DNA of 64,000 nucleotides, taken from Chlorops oryzae (Eukaryota > Arthropoda > Insecta > Diptera > Chloropidae). Where the stretch lies: contig CM035806.1 in assembly GCA_020466095.1 (NCBI GenBank), forward strand, positions 144,446,420 through 144,510,419, given 5' to 3'. Positions 11,547 to 21,993 of the stretch are shown here, piece by piece. The position numbers and the translations under genes were made by a program. The notes under the pieces are model-generated. The model had not been told where the DNA came from. It worked only from the letters and a program-made list of their open reading frames with translations, and searched no databases. Each line of letters starts with the position of its first letter. Position 1 is the stretch's first letter.

Positions 11547-12229
11547 TATGTACTATATATAAAGGCATATTTTTTGAACTCAAAAAATAAAAAAAATACA
11601 AAATAAGGTGAGCTCATATAAATTTTTATTGATTTAGTCTATCGCTTTCGTCGATCGTAAAAGCAGGAATTCCGCGATGTTTTTTTTTTAATTATTTTTA
11701 TACAAATAACCAATGAAGAAATGGACGTATTTTTTCACAAATTAAATATGGTTGCAACGATAGATTTTCAAATAGAATAACAAACATATAAAAATTATAC
11801 GGATAAGGCAAATCATCAAGTTGATGCTTCCCCTTTTCGTTAACTAACACAGGGGATGGTTTTTGGATCTAAAGACCCTCCTGATATAATTTTCTGGGTA
11901 GCGCTCCTCCAGCTCCTTTTGAATAAGTAGATAGATAGGCACTTGGAATGGAATCACAAAAAAAGGTCGATTATTTAATAGCCCTGGTGGAGATTTAAGT
12001 CATTTAGATCAAAAATATTTATTGAATCTCAATTAATTTAATTAAATTGATATGGCACTCTTCGTAAATTTTGATGTTTTCCAAAAAATTTAAAACGATA
12101 AAATAAATCATAAATAAATCCAATTCAATAATTTTCATCTCTTTGGCCAGCCATCAAACGTGTTCAAATAGCTAACGAAATAAATTTGATTACTTCAAAA
12201 AAACACTTAATAAATTGCCACTGTCACAG
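11547..12229. other. Spacer between two family II copies
   Basis: AT-rich. No gene or repeat boundary was recognised. Confidence 0.4.
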
Positions 12230-12616
12230 CCCTGCAGGAAGCCTGTCGCCATATGACCCCATGTCTATATTGACGTCAATATAGACAAGAGAAAAAGTTC
12301 CAACGTCAACAGTATTCACGGGCGGTGTCATTATAGAAACTGTACTGTCAAGATGTATAGTTCATCTTTATTGACCATGTCAACAACGTGTCTCATTATA
12401 AAGCGAGAGTACTCCTTTTGTCTACATAAAAGTACCGACGTCAATAGTTCGTCAATAATTCGTCAATATTTCTTTGGTCAATTGTTGACATGCAATGTCC
12501 CCTCAATGATAAAATGTCAATAGACAAAGGCTTGGGGCTGGTATAACTGGTCAGTAGTGACGTTGACGCGGTCAGTAGAAAAAGAGTATAGATTCACTAT
12601 TGACATTTCCTACAGG
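12230..12616 (+). mobile_element. CCCWGCRG element, family II, copy 2
   Basis: 387 bp, starting CCCTGCAGGAAGCC and ending TTTCCTACAGGG. AG is duplicated at 12228-12229 and 12617-12618. It has a perfect 24-bp palindrome at 12263-12286, centred on TGACGTCA. It is in the same orientation as copy 1, about 1 kb away. Non-coding. Confidence 0.82.
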
Positions 12617-12627
12617 GAGCATTCGAT

Positions 12628-12690
12628 GTGTGTGTGGGCGTGTGTTTGTGTGTGTGTGTGTGCGTGTGTGTGTGCGAGTGTGTGTGTGGT
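12628..12690. repeat. (GT)n microsatellite
   Basis: Imperfect GT repeat with GC interruptions, starting 11 bases after the family II copy 2. Confidence 0.85.
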
Positions 12691-13437
12691 TCTGCATGAG
12701 ATTCGGCCAGTAGTATGAAAATTGATGTGATACTAGCGATGTAAATAACCCTCGAGGTGATATGACGAGAGCGCGTCAATTATGCCCGTTTCGATTTTCA
12801 TTGTTAATTCGCAAAGGTGTACTCGATTTGTATTTGGCAACACCCACAGTTAAATAGTTAACACCATGGCAGGCCTAGCTTAACCTATGAACGCACAGTA
12901 GTGGTTATAATGTCAACAGGACAAAATGAAATTCTATTTTCGTGGAAGTTTTTCGTGAACATTTTGAGAAAAATCGTTCAATTTTTTTTTTTTTAATTTT
13001 ATTTTGTATTCTTAGCATATTCCGCATTTTTTTTAAACCCATTTACAGCCGGTGCAACTGACCACTGGTGCACGGAAGTGTTCATCATCATTCTTAGCAC
13101 ACATTCAATTACTACAATAGGTAGGCTTCGGTCAGCGGTTCCACCTTAAAAAATGGCTACAACTTTGTGGAAGGTATCCGTTTTTTCCTGAATGGGTTAA
13201 GGCAACATTGTACGGGAAGGTTATCGGGGAAAAAATATTTTACAAAATTCGAAAAATTCATCAAAACTAAATTCGAGCTCCGCAGTCTGTTCAGAGTCCT
13301 GGGTCTGGCAATGAATAACAATGGAGGTTATTAGTTCCACCGTGATTGCGCACTATTATCAAAATTTGTCACTTGCACCCTGGAGACCTCACTACATGCA
13401 TGGTAAATATATATACTTATATATATATATTTATATA
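12691..13437. other. Gene-free stretch
   Basis: AT-rich DNA ending in a (TA)n patch at 13408-13437, directly before the family IV end. No gene was recognised. Confidence 0.35.
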
Positions 13438-13894
13438 TTCTGCAGTAATTAAGAGGTCAGCTTTTCAAGAAGTAGTGCTCTGAGGTGACCCGGAATTGAT
13501 TGGTCCAAATTTTGTGTATATTATTCATCGAAAAAAATGGACTAGACCTTAAGTAGCATAAAGTGGTCCAGAAAAAGTGTAGTAAAATAATGAGACCTAT
13601 TGGTACAAATCGGACAAATTGACCATAAAATCGACCACAAGAGGTATACTCGTGGAGCAGTTAAATCTAGGAGTGTTTATATAATAAGTTAAAGAGAGAG
13701 CTCTATGTAAAAAGACACTGTAAAGAATTGGTATGAAAATTAAAAGCGAGTTGTCGTGGTTCTTGTGTAGCTACTCGGGGGGAGTAGTTGGAGAGTATTA
13801 GGAACTAAAGCTGGGTAAACTTGAATTAATGGCTGGGAAAGAATTTCCATAAGTGGGGGGCTCTGATAACCCCGATCTCTGTTTGAAGGCAACA
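13438..13894 (+). mobile_element. CCCWGCRG element, family IV, copy 2 (one end seen)
   Basis: Inverted copy of 10526-10929. The terminus reads TTCTGCAGTAATTAAGAG, with the first two C bases changed, and is preceded by TA. A 30-bp direct repeat (TAGTTGGAGAGTATTAGGAA and on) occurs at 13785 and again at 13896 with one difference. The apparent peptide here is an open frame across the repeat, not a gene. The far end was not found. Confidence 0.55.
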
Positions 13895-15660
13895 ATAGTT
13901 GGAGAGTATTAGGAATTAAAGCTGGACTTTGAAAAAATTTCATCCATGGGGGGCTGTGAGATTTTAATGGGAAAATTTTTCTTGTCTATTGTCAAATTGA
14001 AATTCAAGGACCCCGAAAAATAGGCAACAAAAAAAAAATCAATTCTAAAAATAACAAGAATTGCACTCAAATATTAAAAATTCTATCCGTAATGCCGTAA
14101 TGCCTTTTTAAGATAGCAAACTGTCAGCACCTAAGAGCATGCAACATCCCTTGGATGTTAATTGCTCGTTTGAGCGTTAGAAAGCGCATAAACAGTTTTA
14201 ATAAAAAGCATTACTCTCAGGAAAGACAAAAAAAAAAAATTAAAAAAAATTAGTATTAAGCGATAAAGAACATAATTACTAATTGCAGGCAAGCGAAAAT
14301 AAAAGGAAAGAATCAAGTGAAACGAAGAAAAAAAAAGATATAAGACCAAAACAAAATGGTTGCAATAAAAGTGGAGTGCTTTGTCTTTTTTTTGTTGCGA
14401 AAAGAAAAATGAAATGAACGGGAAGAGAGCGCCTCATACGTTGATTTCTCTATTTCTTTTATTCATTTATTAAAAACAAAACAAAGCAAACAAACAAACA
14501 AAAAACAAAAGAAAAAACACAACAAAAACATAATTTCAAGGACTTTGTGCGCAACGGCTGTCTGCTTTTAGGCGCCATAACGGGTTCATTGGCTTTTGGC
14601 GTGGTTTCAAAAGCACGAAATGCTTCGGCACCGAAATGAGCTGGAAGAGCAAGTCTAAATTATGCCCTGTGTGCCTTTCTCCGTCGTGCTTCACCCACGC
14701 CAGCAATTTAGAAACCTTATTTTTTCATTTTTTTTATATTTCCGGTTTTCATTTTTGTTGTGCTTTTTTTTTTTTTTGGGAATACTCTAAACACATGTTG
14801 CCTTTACGAATTCTGAAAGGAAGTAATGAAAATTCTCGTTCGTTAAAAATGACAAAAATTACTACAAAAAAGAGGTTGTAAATGGAATGCGAATTAGCAA
14901 AGAAGAAAGGAAGAGACAACACACAGCAAAATTTTACAAAAAAAAAAAGCGCCCTAAATAAATGTTATGTCGGGGCGTTGCAGCAACAGCAGCCAAAAAC
15001 GAAAGGAAAGCCAAAGAAAAAGAAAAAAAATAAATAAGCGAAAACCAAAGACGCAACAAGCATTAAAGCAACAACAATGATGACGTTGTCAGACAAGAGA
15101 AATTAAGATAGAAAGCCAACGAAAAGGCTGCTTACGTACGTCCGGTAATCCAAGTAGAGAAGCAGTGCTAAACGCCCAAAAAAATTATTCTTTTTTTATA
15201 CTTATTAGAAAAAAAAAAAAAAATTAAAAATTACAAACTAAACGAAAACGAAAGAGAGGGTCAAAGAAAATCCACCTAATGCCTATCGCCAAAATGTATG
15301 CCTCGTAAGAGAGACATTCTGTGTCGGCGGCGTCATCGGAAAAGTGTCAGGAAATTAGTCTTCCGGAAACGACATTTTGCGTTTTATCTTTTTTTTTTTT
15401 TTTTGTTTTTTTTTCATCCTTTTTAGGGCGGAGGGGAACGAGTGTTACATACAAAGTGGCCAGTGATTGAGCCATTTCGATATGATTGGCCCCATCCAGC
15501 CGGGTTTTGAAAGTCTCCAAACGATAATGTCGATAATGAAGTCTAAGCGGAAGCTATTTTGAACAAAAAAAAAAAAAAACGCGCAAAAGGACAAGGACAT
15601 CCGCTCAACAGAGCAATTTTGATAGTTAAAAATCCCCCGGGCAACAATGATACAGTTCTA
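13895..15660. other. Gene-free stretch, A-rich
   Basis: Many A runs and short CAA-type repeats (14480-14530, 14985-15080). No gene, splice pattern or element boundary was recognised, apart from the 30-bp repeat noted for the neighbouring family IV copy. Confidence 0.4.
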
Positions 15661-15663
15661 TCG

Positions 15664-15755
15664 ATCTCAATGCGGCTCTAGGATAGTGTAGGGGGGGTAT
15701 GCCATGCTGTTGATCCCAGGGTCCGAGGTTCGATTCGCGGCTCAGGCGAAATGGA
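15664..15755 (+). other. tRNA-like SINE head
   Basis: Has an A-box-like GGATAGTGTAGGGGG and a B box GGTTCGATTC (15727-15736), followed by GCGGCTCAGGCGAAA. The region from the B box to GGCGAAA matches the tRNA-like block of family I in layout (GGTTCGATCC, then CTGGCTGAGACGAAA at 48390). It sits just outside the family III element that starts at 15781. It is more likely an old SINE fragment than a tRNA gene, because the acceptor and anticodon stems are not recognisable. Confidence 0.5.
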
Positions 15756-15780
15756 ATGTAATGTTCCAAGCCTAGCACTG

Positions 15781-16197
15781 CCCTGCAGTAATGAGCCGGT
15801 CAATTTCCTAATAACGACTGACCTTTGACCGATTCATACCCTACCGGTGATATTATGGCAGTTCGCTCCATCGAATTCGGCTAGCCAGCGGTCGGTAATA
15901 AACGGGTTGGTTTATGGGTAGTCTGTAAATGACACTTTCATCAACTTAGAATATATATAAGAAATTTGTTGTTTATTTTCCTCATTTGACTATCCTAAAA
16001 CCAGAAAAAATTATGATAATTGACCCAAAAAACTGACCTATGACCAGCCGTTTTGTGGACTAGTCCCTCCCCAAGGACAGGCCCATGTTAAAAAGGTCAG
16101 CTGAATACATTAGAAGTGGAATTAGGAAGGGACTAGTAGTGGAAACATGAGGGACTGACCGAAGGCTACACTTGGGTCAGTCCATATTTCTGCGGGG
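15781..16197 (+). mobile_element. CCCWGCRG element, family III, copy 1
   Basis: 417 bp, starting CCCTGCAGTAATGAGCC and ending TTTCTGCGGGG. It is an inverted copy of 47368-47787. Flanking dinucleotides are TG and CG, one change from a duplication. The interior carries repeated CTGACC/GGTCAG words. It lies in the presumed first intron of the minus-strand gene whose exon is at 16526-16595. Confidence 0.75.
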
Positions 16198-16525
16198 CGG
16201 TTTTCCAAAAAATCGCATGCTAGGGGCACACTACATAAAAAGGCTTACACTCACACAAACACAAAGCAAAAACCCCTTGTGGTATCACATGGGGGCCGGT
16301 ATCGGTATACGGCCTGAGTGGCAGCCACTCCAACATACAATACAAACATCTATCCCAATATATTTAGGGATAAACACGCTGTCGAAAATTTATTTTTTCC
16401 AAATTTTTTTTTTTTTACTTATTTTTAAGCGGCAAAATATCGCACCTAGGATGTTCATATCCGGGAAATACCTGCTGTTGGGAGTCCATAAGATATTGAG
16501 GTAAGAAGAACATGTTCCAACTTAC

Positions 16526-16595
16526 CTATATTTGCTGATGTTGTACCGATGAATGCGAGGATAAATATCATTGTTAATCCAATGAATTGTTGCAT
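16526..16595 (-). CDS. First coding exon of a secreted or membrane protein (signal peptide)
   Basis: Read on the minus strand, an ATG at 16595 in the context CCACAATG opens a frame of 23 codons plus one base, then meets the donor ATAG|GTAAGT (GT at 16525-16524). The peptide begins MQQFIGLTMIFILAFIGTTS and is followed by ANI. That is a short polar start, a hydrophobic core of about 14 residues, and small residues suited to signal peptidase cleavage near GTTSA. The intron would interrupt the protein in phase 1 just after the cleavage region, a common layout for fly cell-surface and secreted proteins. The frame stays open upstream to an ATG at 16793 (MSPTQQRK), but that part is Thr/Asn-rich like a 5' leader, so the inner start is preferred. 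No downstream exon was recognised between here and base 1. I do not recognise the family. The exon call itself is inference from start context, hydrophobicity and donor. Confidence 0.55.
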
Positions 16596-16830
16596 TGTGG
16601 TTTTCTTGTCGTTGCTTGTTTTGATTTTGTTATTGTTGTTGTTGCAGGCGCTTTTACAGCTGTTTATAAGAGTGTTGAAATGATTAATCGTGCTAATGAT
16701 GATTCCATTACCACTTCCATTGGTTTTTTCTATTATCCGCCGTGCGGTGGTGGTGGTTGTCTTCAGCTCTTTTCTTTGCTGCGTTGGCGACATGTTGCTA
16801 AACAAATGTTGCCAGTTCGTTTACTTTATT
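16596..16830 (-). promoter_or_regulatory. Presumed 5' leader and start region of the signal-peptide exon
   Basis: Upstream of the ATG on the minus strand is a CAA/AAC-rich stretch typical of fly 5' leaders, with an upstream ATG in good context (AACATGTCG at 16793). Further up is a CTGGCAACATTTG sequence (about 16818-16806), close to the GGCAACACTG words seen near other presumed promoters at 41251 and 43001. No TATA box was seen. The transcription start is unproven. Confidence 0.3.
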
Positions 16831-17934
16831 TTAATCGGAAGGTTATTTAGCGCGAGTGCTTGCCTTATCGATTGCTAATGTTGTTGCCTTTTGTTTATGG
16901 GGGCTTGCGATGTTTTGTTTTTTGGTTAATGTAGTTATTTTTTGTTTTAGATTTTTTTTTAAATTTTATTTTTTATTAGTATTCTCTTTTTGCCCAAGGT
17001 TTTGTGCTAGAGAATTTCATTTTCATTCGAATGATTTATTCGAAATTTTATTTATATTTTTATTTTTACTTTGTGCTGGGAGTCAATTTTTTTTTTTTTT
17101 TTTAATTTCACTATTTCTTATTTACTTCTTGTATTTGTATATACATATACAATGTATTTACATGTATATATATATATGTGTGTGTATATATGGATAGAGA
17201 GATTTTCGGTTTATCTGCAAACACTGACAAATTTTGTCAAAATAAAATTTTACGCGCTTATTCGCTTGCGGTCGTTTTGAATAATTTAAATTCGACTGCT
17301 CGGGTATTCGGCTGGAATCGTTGCTTCTATTACCATGGAAAGTCGTCCTCGTTCATTTGGGCTCTCGACATCGTTTCGCTTGTGGGCGCATTTATTATTT
17401 TAATTTTTTAAATTTTATTTAAAGTTTTTATTATATAATATTTTAGTTTTATCATTTATATACTTATTCATTTATTTTGATATTAAATTAATTTTTTTTT
17501 TTATTTATAATTTTTTTTTTTTTTTTGAGAAAACTTTTGTGGATTTGGCTTGATTTCTTTTAAATGACTTTTGGCATTAACAGTCTCACTTTTGATTGGT
17601 TTTCATCACTTGCCCTTTGCTCCTTGTTCTTTGCGCATTCCTACATGGTTACTGTTTTGAAAAGAAAAAAGAACAAGACAAAAAACATTTGTTAGAAAAT
17701 TAATATATCATAATAATAAAGATCAAATCAACATCTTCTTAGTGGGCGGTCGCGAATATTTTCTAGAATATTCGGGTATTTTCTACATCTCGATCCGAAT
17801 CGAATTCGGTTAGAATTCAAGAAAGAGGTGTGCCAGCTGTCGATTACGATTCAAAATCGACCGATTTGAATTCGACAGGCAGTCACTGAGTAAAATTGAT
17901 TACTTTAGAACAGTTGAACAGATGAACCCAACCA
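16831..17934. other. Upstream, T-rich gene-free stretch
   Basis: T-rich DNA with (TA/TG)n patches at 17140-17190 and long T runs at 17086-17103 and 17511-17526. No gene was recognised. It would be upstream of the minus-strand exon at 16526-16595. Confidence 0.35.
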
Positions 17935-17937
17935 TTA

Positions 17938-18352
17938 ACCGAACAGGTATTGAACCGATCCGATTTTGAACCAAACCAGTTTTGAACCGAACTGTTTTTG
18001 AACCGAACCGGTTTTGAACGGAACCGGTTTTGAACGGAACCGGTTTCGAACGGAACCGGTTTTGAACCGAACCGGTTTTGAACGGAACCGGTTTTGAACC
18101 GAACCGGGTTTGAACCTAATCAGTTTTGAACCGAACCAGTTTTGAACCGAGCCGGTTTGGAATCGAACCGGTTTTGAACCGAACCGGTTTTGAACCGAAC
18201 CGGTTTTGAACCGAACCGGTTTTGAACCGATCCGATTTTGAACCAAACCAGTTTTGAACCGAACTGGTCTTGAACCTAACCGGTTTTTAACCGAACCGTT
18301 TTTGAACTGAACCGGTTTTGAACCGAACCGGTTTTGAACCGGAAACCCGGTT
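17938..18352. repeat. 16-bp minisatellite built from AACCGGTT palindromes
   Basis: About 26 copies of the unit CCGGTTTTGAACCGAA, with diverged units (CCGATTTTGAACCAAA, CCAGTTTTGAACCGAA). I count 13 perfect AACCGGTT words in about 360 bp. A unit of 16 bp shifts the frame each repeat and holds no stop on the minus strand, which explains the long open frame at 17935-18246; it is not a gene. A weaker GAACCGAACC tail continues to about 18430. Confidence 0.92.
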
Positions 18353-18430
18353 TTATCTACTGATGAACCGAACCATTACCCGAACCCAAGTTTTTTTTAC
18401 AAATATTTGAACCGAACCGAACCCATTTTT

Positions 18431-20908
18431 TTAAAGGTTCAGGATTTCATTTTTGCCTGGAACTAGGCACAGGCCAAAAATCCAAAAAATCTATGTCGAT
18501 ATTCTCATCAAATTAGTATCGATACCATCTCTAATATGAGTAAGGTAACCACCACTAACTTTTTATTGCTCAAATTTTTACCCTAAATGGTAAAAAAAAT
18601 TGCGTTAAAAGTGGGAACACATGTTAACAAATTTTTTCAGTTTGAGAAATTCTCGAACCAATGAACCGAGCCTAACTGAATCTCCAGTGTTCAAAGAATT
18701 AGAAAAACCAGTTTGACGAACCAATCCAAAAGCTCAACCGCCGAACCGAACCGGGCTAATTTTCCACCCGATTCACGTCCCAGCTAAACAGTCTTCAGTG
18801 GGTGGTCTTCAAACAGGATCCCAGAATTGGTAGAATGAGATCCATTTTCACTCTTAATTTTCATTATGTCTTACTGATTGTTCAAACGCAATAAAGAAAC
18901 AGATCGCCTGACATTAAACTGGACGGACGGATAGATCGAAAAGAAGACTAGACTGGAAGTCAAATGAAAGGACGGAAATAATTTCATAGATTTCTCATGT
19001 CTTGAATGATCTATCGAGAGTGCTTTTGAATATAACACACGGACGCATGAACGCAATGTAGCGTCTCAACGTCACCCAGAAAGTGTGAGGTCTTGAGAAA
19101 ATAAAAACCAATCGAAAAAAAAAACAATAAAAAAACATTGGAAAAGAAACAAATTGCTGGCCTACATTCTGTCTTTTATTCTTTTGTGATCCAAGCTGTT
19201 TTGCCATGTTTTTTTTTTGCAAATCTGGAGGAAGACCTTAAGCCGTATGGCTTTAGATTTCAATGTCATTTTTGTGTTTTCGATTTGCCGGACAATATTA
19301 AGGCAAATAGGTCTGTTTGCTATAGAAAATTGAAATGAAAATCTAATCGAAAAAAAAAAACAAAAACCGAAATAAGAAGGACTTCAATAAGACGACGGAA
19401 GACCACGAAGGCGATGAAGAAGAAGAAGATGATGAAGAAGCAGCAAAAATGATTTCAATTGGATTTTTCAATTTTCCGCAATTTTTGTATGTTTACCTCA
19501 TCACGTCAAGAAATGCCCCGCAGCGTCTGCCAGCAAGCACTCTTCCCTGTCTCTCTCTCTCTCTCTCTGTCTCTATACCCGGCCCCCTCCATTGCTCTGT
19601 CTTTCCATCAGCTCTTCAATCTTGTATGCTTTGACTCTCCTACTCATTCGCTATTTAAAGCTTCCACTTCCACACACCCACACGCTGAATTGGGTTCTGA
19701 TTGCTTGGCTGGTCAGTAGTCTTGACAAAATGGTCTATCGAATTTTTGTAGCATATTCGAATTTTGTATTTTATTGGATTCTCCTTGCATAAATAGAGCG
19801 GCGTATTAGAAGAAAATAGTGGGTCGATCGGAAGGAGCGGGAGCGGCAGCGGCAGCGAGGATGTAAGACGAGAGTGAGAGTGAGAGAGAGAACACGACAC
19901 GAAATGCTTAACTCGAAAATTTGATTTGCCTTGAACGACATGAGCAATTTTCTTGCGGGCATTTTTGGTTTATCTTCATTTTCTGTTAGTTGTTACGCCA
20001 TTTTCGCCATTCGACACACAAAAGTACTCACACACGCATACACACAGCTCTGTCTCTCTCTCTCTCTCTCTCCCTCTACCTCTCTCACCCACTCGTCTCG
20101 TTGCTTGTTCTTCGTCTTGCCGCTCGTTCTCGAAGTGCAACATTTGATTCCGTTTCAATCGAGCGAAATGAAGAATGACTGCCTTCGAGTGTGGGTGGGG
20201 AGGTTATAAAGGAGATTGGGGTGCCGTCTCCATGTTGGAGCAACGAATGTGAAGCATAATTTTGGGCTTATTGAAGCCTGAAGACAGCCGAAGAAACAAC
20301 ACAAAAGTCATGCTGTAATATAGTAAAGAAAATATACCATACCTTGCAGATAAATGCTTAGCCATGGCAGCGGCATGACTATAACGCAATAAAAAGAGGA
20401 AAAAATAAAATAAAATAAAAATAAGAAAAATAAAAATAAAAACGCAAAGGAAGAGGAAAGCGAAGGAAAGGCGAACGAGCTTGCTGACCACATGAGGCAG
20501 TGGAACGTGACTCTTGACGTTAACAAGAACTTAAGATGCAGGAAAACATGAAATGGGTTCTTCACGTCTGCGATGACGAAAATGACGGCTATGAGAATAA
20601 GGGCGAGGGCGAGGGTGAGGGTACGGAGAATGGCGTATGGCGTATGGTGAATGGAAAATTAACTCTTGAAAATGTGGGTTTTAAGGTGTGAGAATGAAAA
20701 TCAAGGAAACGAAATAGGCCAAAGGTTCCGAACTAGGCACAATACTTCATGAATTGGGAACATTTCGGGGGTGATAAACGTTCGAAAGTTCACTGAAAAG
20801 GGATTTATTTTGTCTGTTTTTTTCTTCTTCGTTTTTGAGAAGATTACTTCTCGGCTTAATAGACCTTTGTATGTGAATACTAGATGTTTTCCATAAATTC
20901 ATTTTGAA
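18431..20908. other. Gene-free stretch
   Basis: Contains a GAAGAAGATGAAGAAG patch (19410-19440) and short CT tracts (19551-19570, 20052-20072). No gene, exon or element boundary was recognised. Confidence 0.35.
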
Positions 20909-20922
20909 GCATACTTTTGGGG
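20909..20922 (+). promoter_or_regulatory. Su(Hw)-like site
   Basis: GCATACTTTTGGGG, a close match to the recurring GCATACTTTTTGG word. Confidence 0.42.
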
Positions 20923-21970
20923 AATTTCTTTGGATTAATCGTAAAACAAAAATACCATTAAAACGGGGATGTGATGAAATTAATCCAAAGTATCAATATG
21001 AAAAAAAAAAAACAAAAAACGAGATACAATAAAATTGCAAAAATTTTAAATTATAGTCTATTTTATGGGGTTCATTGCCATTAAAAAGTCGTTATCTATG
21101 GGTGAAAAAAAAACTATTCGTAGTAAAAATTTTAGAGCAAATTGCGTTCCTAACAAACCAAAATACCACCATCTACCCGTTTTCCCCCTTCGCCCAAAAT
21201 CGATGAAAAAAATAATGGTCTACTTTTAGGCTAAATCAAGAATGCCTTTCATGAAAGTTTTTCACCCCACGCACCGATATTATGTAAAGTGAGAAAAGCG
21301 TAGGAAGAAGATAAAATGGGAAACGGCCCAACGCTCGCTGCTGCTCGAGCATTTTTGTGGTAGATTATAAAATTGACTTTTAGGCGTCGTAGAACTTTTG
21401 TAACAGTTGAACTTTTTCGACAAACTTTCAAACAATTAAGCACAATTTAGCTTAACGGAACAAAGAACGCATGCATACATTAACCCGCCCACGCTCGACT
21501 CGCTGCTAAATCAGACTGTCGAAAAATACAACAACAACAACAAAAACAAACAAAAAAACTAACTCGAAATAAATTACTGAGCGCTTAAAACTATGCTTGG
21601 CTATAAATAAAACAAAACGAAGAAGCAATAGACACTACAAGAATTGAAGTGGGACAAAGGGCGCAATAGCAATGCTTGGGGGGGTGTAATGAGAGATTGG
21701 GCAAGTTGTGAGGCCGTACACCGGAGAGAGGAAATTAATAATGCAGTGGGATATTCAAGTTAATAGCATTAAGTCACAACCCTCACTTAGTGATACTTAT
21801 GCCTACATTAGGCAAACTGGAGAACTCTGAGACCGTATACGAGGATGCCAGCCGGAACAGCTAATGCCTTATGACAATGACAGTGACAAATTTCCTATTT
21901 TAGGAAAAAAAATTTAGAAACAAAAATGATATGTGGGATAAAAGAAGAAAAGGTTCCATTGAAACCCAAG

Positions 21971-21993
21971 CCCCCCCCCCCCCCCCCCCCCCC
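21971..21993. repeat. Poly-C run of 23
   Basis: 23 consecutive C bases in an AT-rich setting. G/C homopolymers this long are rare in flies. The G strand could form a G-quadruplex. The assembly length here may be unreliable. Confidence 0.9.

Noticed and set aside
17935..18246. 103-codon repetitive frame
   Set aside because: Produced by the 16-bp minisatellite, which is stop-free and shifts frame each unit.
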